A stretch of DNA of 64,000 bases, taken from Corynebacterium poyangense. GTDB lineage: Bacteria > Actinomycetota > Actinomycetes > Mycobacteriales > Mycobacteriaceae. The stretch is from contig NZ_CP046884.1 of NCBI RefSeq assembly GCF_014522205.1, positions 2,294,001 through 2,358,000 of the forward strand, given 5' to 3'. The notes beneath the pieces were generated by a model. It saw only the letters and a list, made by a program, of their open reading frames with translations, made no database searches and was not told the origin of the DNA. The translations under genes and the position numbers were made by a program. Below, in pieces: positions 56,179 through 64,000 of the stretch. How positions within the stretch are numbered: position 1 is the stretch's first letter; every line of letters starts with the position of its first letter.

Positions 56179-56448
56179 ATGAACCTTATCCACTATCATC
56201 CACATCTTCGTCACCTGCTATCGCTTATTCTCCTCCACCGCCCCACCGTGGGAGCTGAATCTATCTCCATAGAGCATTTCCCGAAAACCAGTGCGGCTCT
56301 TGCTGACACCCTGGAACTTTTAGATCGGCAATTAGCGCAGATCTCCACGTCGTTATCCCACCACCACAACCAGGTACAGCATTTCTGTTCCCAACTAGAA
56401 GCAGAAGATAGCGCTACTGCACAGGCTCTAGGAGGTCATCATGAGTAG
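56179..56448 (+). CDS. Small helical WXG100-like protein
   Basis: 89 aa from MNLIHYHPHLRHLLSLILLH. Mainly two helices with a long amphipathic stretch (TSAALADTLELLDRQLAQIS then TSLSHHHNQVQHFCSQLEAE) like WXG100/ESAT-6 partners, though no clear WXG turn is present. The frame is open from 55981 but the upstream part covers the promoter palindrome and looks non-coding. It overlaps the DUF1023 gene by eight bases. TAATTT (56168-56173) before the ATG and no Shine-Dalgarno sequence suggest a leaderless start. Family assignment is tentative. Confidence 0.6.
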   Translation: MNLIHYHPHLRHLLSLILLHRPTVGAESISIEHFPKTSAALADTLELLDRQLAQISTSLSHHHNQVQHFCSQLEAEDSATAQALGGHHE

Positions 56449-57580
56449 CGCTGCACTAAGTACTCTGGCGGCTCGCCTGGGCCACTCCAAAGAACAGCTA
56501 GATTACAACACTTACTCGATCATGCAGGCCTGGACCACTGCTCTTAGCCCCCATCAGGGTTTAGGTTTCACGTCAGCTTTAGCTCTCGCTCACGGATATA
56601 GCCAGGGTTTTAAGGACGTCTCTACCACGCTAAAAAATATTTCCACCATTCTCGAAACCGCCGCAGAACTAGAGCGCCCTGTGGAACAAGCTCGCTTTTT
56701 TGCCCTGAGTCTTTGGAGCATTAGCCCTGCCGCCAGCATGATTCTTCACCAGCTCCATACCATGACCGCGGTTCTAGATCTCTACTGTGCACAGTATATT
56801 TCCGAACTCTGCACGCCGGCCGCCCCTCCCCCACGGCGTCGTTTTTCCGATAGTTCACAGCTCAGCGCAGAAGAAATTCATCACCTCAACCTCGCACACG
56901 CCCCAGATCACGTTCGTACCCTCGTAACCAATAATCCTGATGTCACCCTCCTGGAAGTCGGCGACAACACCATGGTCCTAGCCTTAGGAGATATTGACTC
57001 TGCCGAGTCCATCACCACTCTTGTTGCCGGAGTGGGGTCTTCGGATCCTCAATCCTGGGAGCGCCAACTCACCCGGCTACGCCATATTCATGCTGGCCCT
57101 AATACCGCCAGTGTTCTCTGGCTGGGGTATCAAGCCCCCAGTTCTCTGGCCCACGGCGCAGCTGCCCATGCAGCGAAAACAGCTGCACCGCAGCTCTCCG
57201 AATTTCAAGCTACTTTAGCCCACCGTTCCCCTGCTCAACGCCGGGTAGTGGTGGGCTATAGCTATGGTTCGGTGGTCGCCGGCACAGCAGCTACCCAATC
57301 CCCTGGTCTTTCTACCGACGCCGTGGTATTCGTCGGCAGCCCAGGAATACCTGCACACCATGCCCAGGATCTAGGTATCCCCGAGGTATATGCCGTGACC
57401 GGAACCCGCGATGACATTGCGTGGACCTCAGGTTGGGCCTCTGGGATCCACGGAATTAGCCCGGCGTCACCATTTTTCGGAGCGCAACTGTGGCCCTCTC
57501 ATTCCGACCATTCTTCCTACTTCGAAGATCCGGATTTTCAAGATCGTCTAAAAAAGGTGACTACCGGGGATAGTAGCTAG
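56441..57580 (+). CDS. DUF1023 alpha/beta hydrolase
   Basis: 379-aa protein. The N-terminal ~120 residues are helical; the C-terminal ~240 are an alpha/beta hydrolase of the DUF1023 (PF06259-type) family with nucleophile Ser274 in [25 protein letters not shown] and a C-terminal [14 protein letters not shown] probably supplying the His. Actinobacterial DUF1023 proteins are often preceded by small helical WXG-like proteins, as here. No signal peptide. Substrate unknown. Its stop shares bases with the convergent aldehyde dehydrogenase stop. Confidence 0.83.
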   Translation: MSSAALSTLAARLGHSKEQLDYNTYSIMQAWTTALSPHQGLGFTSALALAHGYSQGFKDVSTTLKNISTILETAAELERPVEQARFFALSLWSISPAASMILHQLHTMTAVLDLYCAQYISELCTPAAPPPRRRFSDSSQLSAEEIHHLNLAHAPDHVRTLVTNNPDVTLLEVGDNTMVLALGDIDSAESITTLVAGVGSSDPQSWERQLTRLRHIHAGPNTASVLWLGYQAPSSLAHGAAAHAAKTAAPQLSEFQATLAHRSPAQRRVVVGYSYGSVVAGTAATQSPGLSTDAVVFVGSPGIPAHHAQDLGIPEVYAVTGTRDDIAWTSGWASGIHGISPASPFFGAQLWPSHSDHSSYFEDPDFQDRLKKVTTGDSS

Positions 57581-59097
57581 AACAACCCGGTGGGGTTTTC
57601 ATCATAAGAAACCAGCATGTTCTTTACCTCTTGATAATGGTTCAGCATCATGAGGTGAGTTTCTCGGCCAATACCTGATTCCTTGTATCCACCAAAGGCA
57701 GCGTGTGCAGGATAGTTGTGGTATTGATTCACCCAGACGCGTCCGGCGTGGATTTCTCGAGCCGCCCGATAGGCGGTATTGCCGTGTCGTGACCACACGC
57801 CAGCGCCCAAACCATAGTTGGTGTCGTTGGCGATCTGAATGGCTTCCTCAAAACTGGAGAATGTTGCTACTGATAGCACCGGGCCAAAGATTTCTTCCCG
57901 GAAGATTCGCATATCATTGGTGCCTTTAAATACCGTCGGCTCAATGTAGAAACCGTTTTCTAGACCTTCGATCTTATTGACATGACCGCCGGTAAGAGTA
58001 GTGGCTCCTTCCTCAGGACCAATAGAGAGGTACGAGGTGATCTTATCCATTTGCTCCTGGGACGCCTGGGCACCCATCATTGTTTCAGTATCAAGCGGAT
58101 GCCCAATCTTGATTTGCTCCACGCGTTTGGTGCCTAATTCAAGGAATTCATCCGCGATGGATTCATGGATTAATGCGCGTGATGGGCAGGTACATACCTC
58201 TCCTTGATTCAGCGCAAACATAGTGAAACCTTCCACTGCTTTCTCCAGGAAGGAGTCATGGTGCTCAGTAACATCCTGGAAGAAGATAGAAGGCGATTTT
58301 CCACCGAGCTCCAACGTAACCGGAATAATCTTATCCGCCGCAGCCTTATTGATAATTTTTCCGACTTCCGTGGACCCAGTAAAGGCCACCTTAGCCAGTC
58401 GATCAGATCCACTAATAGCAGCCCCGGCTTCATCACCAAGGCCATTGACAATATTAAGAACACCATCCGGAATCAGATCCCCGATGATGTTAATGAGATA
58501 AAGAACCGATGCTGGTGTTTGTTCGGCAGGCTTAAGAACAATGGTGTCCCCGGCAGCCATAGCCGGGGCAATCTTCCATGCCGCCATCAAGATAGGGAAG
58601 TTCCACGGGATGATCTGTCCTACTACTCCTAATGGCTCATAGAAGTGATAGGCCACCGTGTTGTGGTCAATCTGAGACATGCGCCCTTCCTGGGTGCGCA
58701 CTGCCCCAGCAAAATATCGGAAATGATCAATGGCTAAGGGAATATCTGCAGCAAGGGTTTCTCGTACGGCTTTCCCATTTTCCCAGGTTTCCGCCACCGC
58801 AAGTTCTTCGAGGTGTTCTTCCATCCGATCAGCAATATGGTGCAAAATTAATGCGCGTTCCGCTGCCGCCATTCTCCCCCACGCAGGTGCGGCTGCTTCC
58901 GCAGCATCAATAGCCTTATCTACATCGGCGGCAGAGGAGCGAGCCACCTGGCAGAACACTTCCCCGGTCACGGGACTGATGTTGTCCATATAGCGGCCGT
59001 CTACGGGCGGCACCCATTGTCCACCGATGTAGTTGTCGTAGCGCTTGTCATAGTTAACAATGGAACCTTCGGTGCCGGGGTTAGCATATTTAGTCAC
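57577..59097 (-). CDS. Aldehyde dehydrogenase
   Basis: 506 aa from GTG 59097 (GGAGGA seven bases upstream); an ATG at 59112 and a frame back to 59205 exist but the shorter form matches the length I recall for the C. glutamicum ald gene in the same position. Motifs: [44 protein letters not shown] (NAD loop), [11 protein letters not shown] (catalytic Glu) and [11 protein letters not shown] (catalytic Cys). ExaC/AldB-type acetaldehyde or similar dehydrogenase. It lies 74 bases downstream of hspR. Confidence 0.93.
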   Translation of the reverse strand: MTKYANPGTEGSIVNYDKRYDNYIGGQWVPPVDGRYMDNISPVTGEVFCQVARSSAADVDKAIDAAEAAAPAWGRMAAAERALILHHIADRMEEHLEELAVAETWENGKAVRETLAADIPLAIDHFRYFAGAVRTQEGRMSQIDHNTVAYHFYEPLGVVGQIIPWNFPILMAAWKIAPAMAAGDTIVLKPAEQTPASVLYLINIIGDLIPDGVLNIVNGLGDEAGAAISGSDRLAKVAFTGSTEVGKIINKAAADKIIPVTLELGGKSPSIFFQDVTEHHDSFLEKAVEGFTMFALNQGEVCTCPSRALIHESIADEFLELGTKRVEQIKIGHPLDTETMMGAQASQEQMDKITSYLSIGPEEGATTLTGGHVNKIEGLENGFYIEPTVFKGTNDMRIFREEIFGPVLSVATFSSFEEAIQIANDTNYGLGAGVWSRHGNTAYRAAREIHAGRVWVNQYHNYPAHAAFGGYKESGIGRETHLMMLNHYQEVKNMLVSYDENPTGLF

Positions 59098-59171
59098 GAG
59101 GAATTCCTCCATCCTCAGCAGTAGGGTTAGTGATGTGGCCCACACTACCAACGGATGAAGTTTTGTGTCAC

Positions 59172-59585
59172 CTAATGATGTCGTCGCCGCCGAGTCGGCT
59201 CCCACATCACAATGGCCGTTGACCGCGGTACATGCACGATTTCTCCTCGCGGCCGTTGTGGTCCCTGTCGATGAAGACGCTCGTTTTCGTCCCTTAGCCG
59301 CTCGTTTTCTTTCTTCAGTTCCTCGTTTTCTTCGGCTAATTCAATGATGGCTTTAATTCCGGCGAGGTTGACGCCATCTTCCTGGCTAAGCCGCTGAATT
59401 TTGCGGAGCATATCTACATCACGGCGGGAGTAGCGTCGTCCCCCTCCAGATGTTCGCATCGGAGTTACTAACCCTAAACGGTCGTAGGCCCGCAACGTTT
59501 GGGCATGCATACCAGCTAACTCAGCAGCTACTGAGATGACAAAAACCTCACCCAGATCTTCTTGGCGCCCTGGTTTTTTAGCCAT
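59172..59585 (-). CDS. hspR: Heat-shock repressor HspR (MerR family)
   Basis: 137 aa. MerR-type HTH at the N-terminus: [20 protein letters not shown] then [20 protein letters not shown], followed by a coiled coil ([20 protein letters not shown]) and a basic tail. HspR with DnaK as co-repressor binds HAIR elements; such elements lie upstream of dnaK and clpB here, closing an autoregulatory loop. It is the last gene of dnaK-grpE-dnaJ-hspR. Confidence 0.95.
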   Translation of the reverse strand: MAKKPGRQEDLGEVFVISVAAELAGMHAQTLRAYDRLGLVTPMRTSGGGRRYSRRDVDMLRKIQRLSQEDGVNLAGIKAIIELAEENEELKKENERLRDENERLHRQGPQRPRGEIVHVPRSTAIVMWEPTRRRRHH

Positions 59586-59604
59586 AAGCGTGGTTCACCA
59601 CCTT

Positions 59605-60804
59605 TCAGGAGCGCCCAGCCCACCCGGCCCGGGGATCGAAACCGGAGTCTCGTTCCGCCTGCGCATAGGTTCGCAGGGCACTGGTTGCTCTGACATCCAG
59701 GTTCTTAGGTACTTGTACTTGCACCACAACCAAGAGGTCACCGGAACTTCCGTCACGGCGACGGACTCCGCGACCTCGCACCCGCAGTGTCCGTCCATCC
59801 GGCGTACCTGCTGGCACCTTTACTCGTACGGGATTATCCAAAGTTGGCACGGTGATGGTGTCACCAAGAGCTAATTCGGCATAAGATACCGGGACAATTA
59901 CCTCGAGGTCATCACCATGGCGAGTAAATACCTCATCCTCTCGGACGTGGACGGTGACAAAGAGGTCACCAGCCGGTTTACCATTGGGTCCGGCTTCTCC
60001 TTTGCCCGCCAATCGCACCTTTTGCCCATCGACGACTCCGGCGGGAATGCGGACGGTTATGCTGCGGGTGCGTCGTACCGTTCCGCTGCCATCGCAATGT
60101 ACACACGGATCAATAATGACTTGCCCGGTGCCACCGCATTTTTGACAGGGCGCGGAGAACCCAAAGGCGCCGCGGTCCTCGGAGACAAAACCGCTTCCCT
60201 TGCATTCCGCACAGCTGCTGGGGTTACCAGACGCGGAACCAGAACCGTGGCACTGGCTGCAGGGGGCTTCTCCGGTGATCTGCAAGGTGATGGTGGCGCC
60301 TTTGGCTGCTTCTCTGAAGTCGAGCGTTATTTCCGTCTCGACGTCCGCCCCCCGCGACGGCCGAGCTGAGTGGCGAGCACTACTGCCACCGTTGAAAAAG
60401 CCACTGAAGATATCCCCAAAGCCGCTGTCCGAAGTATATCTTCCACCTTGTCGCGCTCCGGTTGTTCCGCCGAAGATGTCTTCCATCGAGAAGCCTTCTT
60501 GCGTCGTGCGAAACCCGCCCGGAAATCCGGAACCACCTCCCCGGCCAAATCCGCCAAATCCGCCAGAGCGAAGCATGGCTTTAAGCTCGTCATATTCTTT
60601 CCGCTTCTTTTTGTCACCGATCACGTCATAGGCTTCGGCGGCTTTCTTGAAGCGTTCCTCAGCGGTTTTATCTCCCGGATTGGCATCCGGGTGGTTGGCC
60701 CGAGCGATCTTCCGATACGCCTTTTTAATTTCTTCTTCGCTCGCGGACGAGGAGACCCCCAGGTCCGCGTAGTAGTCCTTATCTGCCCATTCCTGCTGCG
60801 TCAC
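59605..60804 (-). CDS. dnaJ: Chaperone protein DnaJ
   Basis: 399-aa type I DnaJ. J-domain with the HPD motif ([18 protein letters not shown]), a Gly/Phe-rich region with [18 protein letters not shown], four zinc-finger CxxCxGxG repeats ([32 protein letters not shown]) and the C-terminal substrate domains. It stimulates DnaK ATPase. Gap to grpE is 97 bases, with no gene seen; gap to hspR is 19. Confidence 0.97.
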   Translation of the reverse strand: MTQQEWADKDYYADLGVSSSASEEEIKKAYRKIARANHPDANPGDKTAEERFKKAAEAYDVIGDKKKRKEYDELKAMLRSGGFGGFGRGGGSGFPGGFRTTQEGFSMEDIFGGTTGARQGGRYTSDSGFGDIFSGFFNGGSSARHSARPSRGADVETEITLDFREAAKGATITLQITGEAPCSQCHGSGSASGNPSSCAECKGSGFVSEDRGAFGFSAPCQKCGGTGQVIIDPCVHCDGSGTVRRTRSITVRIPAGVVDGQKVRLAGKGEAGPNGKPAGDLFVTVHVREDEVFTRHGDDLEVIVPVSYAELALGDTITVPTLDNPVRVKVPAGTPDGRTLRVRGRGVRRRDGSSGDLLVVVQVQVPKNLDVRATSALRTYAQAERDSGFDPRAGWAGRS

Positions 60805-60901
60805 TGGGCATCTCCTCCTCCCTTGTCGTGTTGAAAAAGGCGCCGAAGCTTCCCGCGATTTTTAGTGATGAGAAGTCCGACGCCACTGTGTTCTGTCCTC
60901 G

Positions 60902-61588
60902 CTATTCCTCGGGGACAACCGGATCGGCGATAATCACCATGGCGGTGCGTATCATCCGGTCACCGACACGGTATCCCTTGCGAAGAACCGTGCCAATGGC
61001 TTTGTCATCGCCCTCAGAGAGATCCTGAACCGCTTCATGGATTTCAGGATCAAAGGCTTCCCCTTCGGCACCGAAGGCTTCGAGCTTTTCAGCCTGCACG
61101 ATCGCTTGGAATTTGTCAGCGAAAGCCTTGAGTGGCCCTTCATCGAGGTCACCGTGCTGTGCAGCAAGATCCAAGTCATCCAAAACGGGGAGGAATTTTG
61201 CTATCACTGAGGCTTTTGCCTGCTCTGCAATTCCTACTCGTTCCCGGTCAGTCCGGCGCCGATAGTTAGCGTATTCGGCGCTGACTCGTTTTAAGTCCTC
61301 GGTTCTCTCATCCAGTTGGGATTGAAGATCCGGTGTTGTCTCTTCTCCTAGGTCAGCGGTATCAGACTCGTGAGCTTCCAGTTCAGTGTCGATCTCTTCG
61401 AGCATCTCCTGAACTTCTGGATCATCAATAGCCTCATCCTCCGGGGCCACAGCCGAGGCGGTGTCCGCTTCCCCTTGGCTCACAGCGGCTTCCTCTGCAG
61501 CAGCTTCTGTTTGTTCAGCAGATGTTGCCTCAGGATCAGTAACCTCGGGAGCGCCAGGGTCGTCGGGCATCTTATGGGGCTGGGTCAC
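60902..61588 (-). CDS. grpE: Nucleotide exchange factor GrpE
   Basis: 228 aa. Long acidic N-terminus (about residues 1-75), then the GrpE coiled coil with [20 protein letters not shown] and [13 protein letters not shown], and the C-terminal beta domain [20 protein letters not shown] with [18 protein letters not shown]. Its ATG overlaps the dnaK stop (ATGA). It releases ADP from DnaK. Confidence 0.96.
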   Translation of the reverse strand: MTQPHKMPDDPGAPEVTDPEATSAEQTEAAAEEAAVSQGEADTASAVAPEDEAIDDPEVQEMLEEIDTELEAHESDTADLGEETTPDLQSQLDERTEDLKRVSAEYANYRRRTDRERVGIAEQAKASVIAKFLPVLDDLDLAAQHGDLDEGPLKAFADKFQAIVQAEKLEAFGAEGEAFDPEIHEAVQDLSEGDDKAIGTVLRKGYRVGDRMIRTAMVIIADPVVPEE

Positions 61589-63423
61589 TTCTTCTCACCA
61601 TCCTCATCGTCAACAACCTCAGCATCCACCACATCATCGTCCTGCGGTGCTGCGCCTTCAGCCTGGGTAGCGCCGCTGTTGGCCTGAGCTTCATAAATAG
61701 CGGTTCCCATAGCTTGGGCTTCCTTATTCAGCTTCTCTACCGCACTCTTAATAGCGTCAAGGTCATCGCCCTTGAGAGCCTCATCAACTCCCTTGGCGGC
61801 CTCTTCCACCTTGTTCCGAATCTCCTCAGACACCTTGTCAGAGTTCTCTTCGGCCACCTTGCGGGTCTGGTACACCAAGGTTTCTGCGCTATTGCGGGTT
61901 TCTTGCTCCTCGCGACGCTTCTTGTCTTCTTCCGCATGGGCCTCGGCGTCCTTGATCATCCGATCAATTTCTTCCTGAGACAAACCGGAACCATCCTGAA
62001 TCTTGATGGTGTTTTCTTTTCCGGTTCCCTTGTCCTTTGCGGTCACGTGGACGATACCGTTGGCGTCAATATCGAAAGTCACCTCAATCTGGGGGACACC
62101 GCGCGGAGCCGGAGCAATTCCACCAAGTTCAAAAGAACCAAGCAGCTTATTAGCCGACGCCATTTCCCGTTCACCCTGGAAAACCTGGATCTGAACCGAA
62201 GGCTGATTGTCTTCTGCAGTCGTGAAGGTTTCCGAACGCTTGGTGGGGATGGTGGTATTGCGCTCAATAAGCTTGGTCATCACGCCACCTTTGGTCTCAA
62301 TACCCAGGGATAGCGGAGTGACGTCCAAAAGAAGCACGTCTTTAACATCGCCACGAAGCACACCAGCCTGAAGAGCGGCACCAACTGCCACAACCTCATC
62401 TGGGTTGACTCCCTTGTTCGGCTCGCGGCCACCAGTGAGTTCTTTCACGAGTTCGGTGACTGCTGGCATACGAGTGGAACCACCCACCAACACCACGTGG
62501 TCGATGTCAGAAATCGACAGGTCAGCGTCCTTAATCACTCGGTTAAACGGTTCCTTGGTGCGGTCCAAAAGATCCTGGGTGATCCGCTGGAACTCAGTCC
62601 GGCTTAAGGTTTCATCCAAGAACAGCGGGTTCTTATCCTGATCAACGGTGATGTACGGAAGGTTGATGCTCGCCTGCTGTGAGCTCGACAGCTCAATCTT
62701 GGCTTTCTCGGCAGCTTCACGCAGACGCTGCAACGCCATCTTGTCCTTGGTGAGGTCAATTCCATTGGCGCTCTTGAATTTCTCCACTAACCAATCCACG
62801 ATGCGCTGATCCCAGTCATCACCACCAAGCTTGTTATCACCGGCTGTAGCCATAACTTCCACAACTCCGTCGCCGATTTCCAGTAAGGAGACGTCGAAAG
62901 TACCGCCACCAAGGTCAAAGACCAAAATGGTTTGTTCCTTGTCACCTTTCTCCAAGCCATAGGCCAAGGCTGCCGCAGTTGGCTCATTCACGATACGAAG
63001 AACGTTAAGACCAGCGATCTGTCCGGCTTCCTTGGTGGCCTGGCGCTGAGCATCTTCGAAGTATGCGGGAACAGTAATGACGGCGTCGGTGACTTCCTCA
63101 CCCAAATAGGATTCCGCATCTCGCTTGAGCTTCATCAGGGTGCGAGCAGAAATCTCCTGGGGGGTGTATTTCTTGTCATCAATACTGACAGTCCAGTCAG
63201 TACCGATGTGGCGCTTTACCGAACGCACGGTGCGATCCACATTCGTCACCGCTTGGTTCTTTGCGGACTGTCCAACTAGTACCTCTCCATTCTTGGCGAA
63301 AGCCACGATGGATGGGGTGGTCCGAGAACCCTCGGAGTTGGCGATAACCTTTGCCTCGCCACCTTCTAAAGCAGCTACCACAGAGTTAGTGGTACCAAGG
63401 TCAATTCCTACTGCACGTCCCAT
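61585..63423 (-). CDS. dnaK: Chaperone protein DnaK (Hsp70)
   Basis: 612-aa Hsp70: [18 protein letters not shown] at the N-terminus, [53 protein letters not shown], and an acidic C-terminus ending in a [19 protein letters not shown] tail. GAAGGAG precedes the ATG. It is the first gene of the operon, behind a HAIR element 58 bases upstream. Confidence 0.98.
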   Translation of the reverse strand: MGRAVGIDLGTTNSVVAALEGGEAKVIANSEGSRTTPSIVAFAKNGEVLVGQSAKNQAVTNVDRTVRSVKRHIGTDWTVSIDDKKYTPQEISARTLMKLKRDAESYLGEEVTDAVITVPAYFEDAQRQATKEAGQIAGLNVLRIVNEPTAAALAYGLEKGDKEQTILVFDLGGGTFDVSLLEIGDGVVEVMATAGDNKLGGDDWDQRIVDWLVEKFKSANGIDLTKDKMALQRLREAAEKAKIELSSSQQASINLPYITVDQDKNPLFLDETLSRTEFQRITQDLLDRTKEPFNRVIKDADLSISDIDHVVLVGGSTRMPAVTELVKELTGGREPNKGVNPDEVVAVGAALQAGVLRGDVKDVLLLDVTPLSLGIETKGGVMTKLIERNTTIPTKRSETFTTAEDNQPSVQIQVFQGEREMASANKLLGSFELGGIAPAPRGVPQIEVTFDIDANGIVHVTAKDKGTGKENTIKIQDGSGLSQEEIDRMIKDAEAHAEEDKKRREEQETRNSAETLVYQTRKVAEENSDKVSEEIRNKVEEAAKGVDEALKGDDLDAIKSAVEKLNKEAQAMGTAIYEAQANSGATQAEGAAPQDDDVVDAEVVDDEDGEKK

Positions 63424-63480
63424 AATGAACTCCTTCTTCGTTGACGTTGTATTGTTCGCCGGGGACTACTTTAACATCCC

Positions 63481-63501
63481 CTTGAGTCTTAGTCACTCAA
63501 C
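63481..63501. promoter_or_regulatory. HAIR element upstream of dnaK (HspR site)
   Basis: CTTGAGT-N7-ACTCAAC, a single mismatch to the consensus CTTGAGT-N7-ACTCAAG. It overlaps a possible -35 (TTGAGT on the minus strand), with TTAAAG further downstream as a possible -10. Confidence 0.9.
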
Positions 63502-63533
63502 CTGACACTTGATACAACGGCACTGCCCCCAAA

Positions 63534-63554
63534 CTTGTTCCCACTTCACTCAAC
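63534..63554. promoter_or_regulatory. Degenerate second HAIR element upstream of dnaK
   Basis: CTTGTTC-N7-ACTCAAC. One arm is the same ACTCAAC as in the main element; the other matches CTTGAGT at four of seven bases. The 7-7-7 spacing is exact. It may be a weak HspR site; it also lies upstream of the divergent class I aldolase gene. Apart from these sites the 253-base gap shows no gene. Confidence 0.45.
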
Positions 63555-63676
63555 TTTTTTATTTACGCAGGTCAAAGCGGATCTCTCAGGCGCCTAATCT
63601 TCTCCTATCGCATATCAACTCACAATTGCCTACCCTGGGAGCCGTACCTAATCATCGGAAGCAAAGGAGAAAATCT

Positions 63677-64000
63677 ATGAACAATGAGCAGGCGCAAATC
63701 ATGCGTGAAGGCCGTGGATTTATTGCCGCGCTGGATCAGTCCGGCGGATCAACTCCTAAGGCATTGCGCCTTTATGGCATCCCCGAGGGCCAGTACTCCA
63801 CCGATGAGGAGATGTTTAACCTGGTTCACGAGATGCGCACCCGGATCATCACCTCCCCGTCCTTTAACTCTGACCAGATCCTGGCCGCGATCCTTTTTGA
63901 GATGACCATGGATCGGGACATTGACGGTCTTCCCACCGCCCAGTATCTCTGGGAGAAGAAGGGCGTTGTCCCGCTACTCAAGACCGACAAAGGCCTGGCC
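63677..64000 (+). CDS. fda: Class I fructose-bisphosphate aldolase (3' truncated by window end)
   Basis: 108 codons are open to the window end. The start [20 protein letters not shown] followed by [15 protein letters not shown] is the class I (Schiff-base) FBP aldolase N-terminus; the later [20 protein letters not shown] and [15 protein letters not shown] fit as well. AAAGGAG lies seven bases before the ATG. The Schiff-base lysine is beyond the window. A class II enzyme with the same reaction is encoded at 42025-43059. Confidence 0.93.
   Translation, partial: MNNEQAQIMREGRGFIAALDQSGGSTPKALRLYGIPEGQYSTDEEMFNLVHEMRTRIITSPSFNSDQILAAILFEMTMDRDIDGLPTAQYLWEKKGVVPLLKTDKGLA

Noticed and set aside
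57570..57600. Short stem AACCC/GGGTT followed by TTTT as a terminator of the DUF1023 gene
   Set aside because: Only five base pairs, and it lies within the coding end of the aldehyde dehydrogenase gene.
59098..59205. Longer start for the aldehyde dehydrogenase
   Set aside because: It would overlap hspR; the GTG at 59097 has a good ribosome-binding site and gives the usual length.
61714..62313. 199-codon plus-strand frame inside dnaK
   Set aside because: Antisense to a highly conserved gene; long antisense frames are common in dnaK.

Overview
The window reads as a chromosomal segment of a Corynebacterium (Actinobacteria, mid-GC). The markers are the mycobacterial/corynebacterial glnX-glnH-pknG locus beside a MutT3-like Nudix gene, an N-acetylglutamate synthase of the type first described as C. 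glutamicum cg3035, a dnaK-grpE-dnaJ-hspR operon with HAIR elements, and an ackA-pta-fprA-purT-purA backbone as I recall it from C. glutamicum (no alignment was run). I saw no tRNA, rRNA, insertion sequence, CRISPR array or prophage. All genes look intact; the first and last are cut by the window edges.

Layout. 1-3987: 3' part of a Mrp Na+/H+ antiporter operon (mrpA/B fusion end, C, D, E, F, G). 3970-5872: minus-strand carboxylate-amine ligase, LytR_C protein and DUF3263 protein. 5888-9019: N-acetylglutamate synthase, xth and cardiolipin synthase. 9024-14807: Bcr/CflA exporter, Na/Pi cotransporter, HNH endonuclease, two-gene ABC exporter and Nudix hydrolase. 14844-20226: glnX-glnH-pknG (amino-acid sensing Ser/Thr kinase module) and a YeiH exporter. 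20223-26084: a four-gene minus-strand operon of a secreted SGNH lipase, a 55-aa protein, a CYP102-type P450-reductase fusion and an acyl-CoA synthetase, which looks like an accessory lipid pathway. 26422-30508: ackA-pta and divergent fprA. 30487-36268: a PucR regulator divergent from pxpA-accB-accC-pxpB-pxpC, a probable 5-oxoproline-type pathway with its own biotin carboxylase parts.

36278-47676: elaA-like GNAT, purT, purA, two little-known proteins, a FUSC protein, class II aldolase, GH76, a TrmH methyltransferase, pyrE, a membrane protein and a rhodanese that lacks its cysteine. 47697-50371: clpB under two HAIR elements. 50412-53746: a GltS symporter followed by a purine-type permease fused to an OHCU-decarboxylase-like domain. 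53865-57580: flavohemoglobin-like reductase, nitrilase, and a small helical protein with a DUF1023 hydrolase. 57577-63501: aldehyde dehydrogenase and the HspR-controlled dnaK operon. 63677-end: 5' part of a class I aldolase.

The window is very compact: all nine convergent gene pairs are separated by at most a few bases or overlap, and several starts look leaderless. The most unusual items are the P450/lipase/small-protein operon, the pxp-acc cluster, the permease-OHCU fusion with altered catalytic positions, the Ser-for-Cys rhodanese, two symmetric overlapping leaderless promoters at 5873-5887, and nine exact copies of an 11-mer confined to the first 20 kb.
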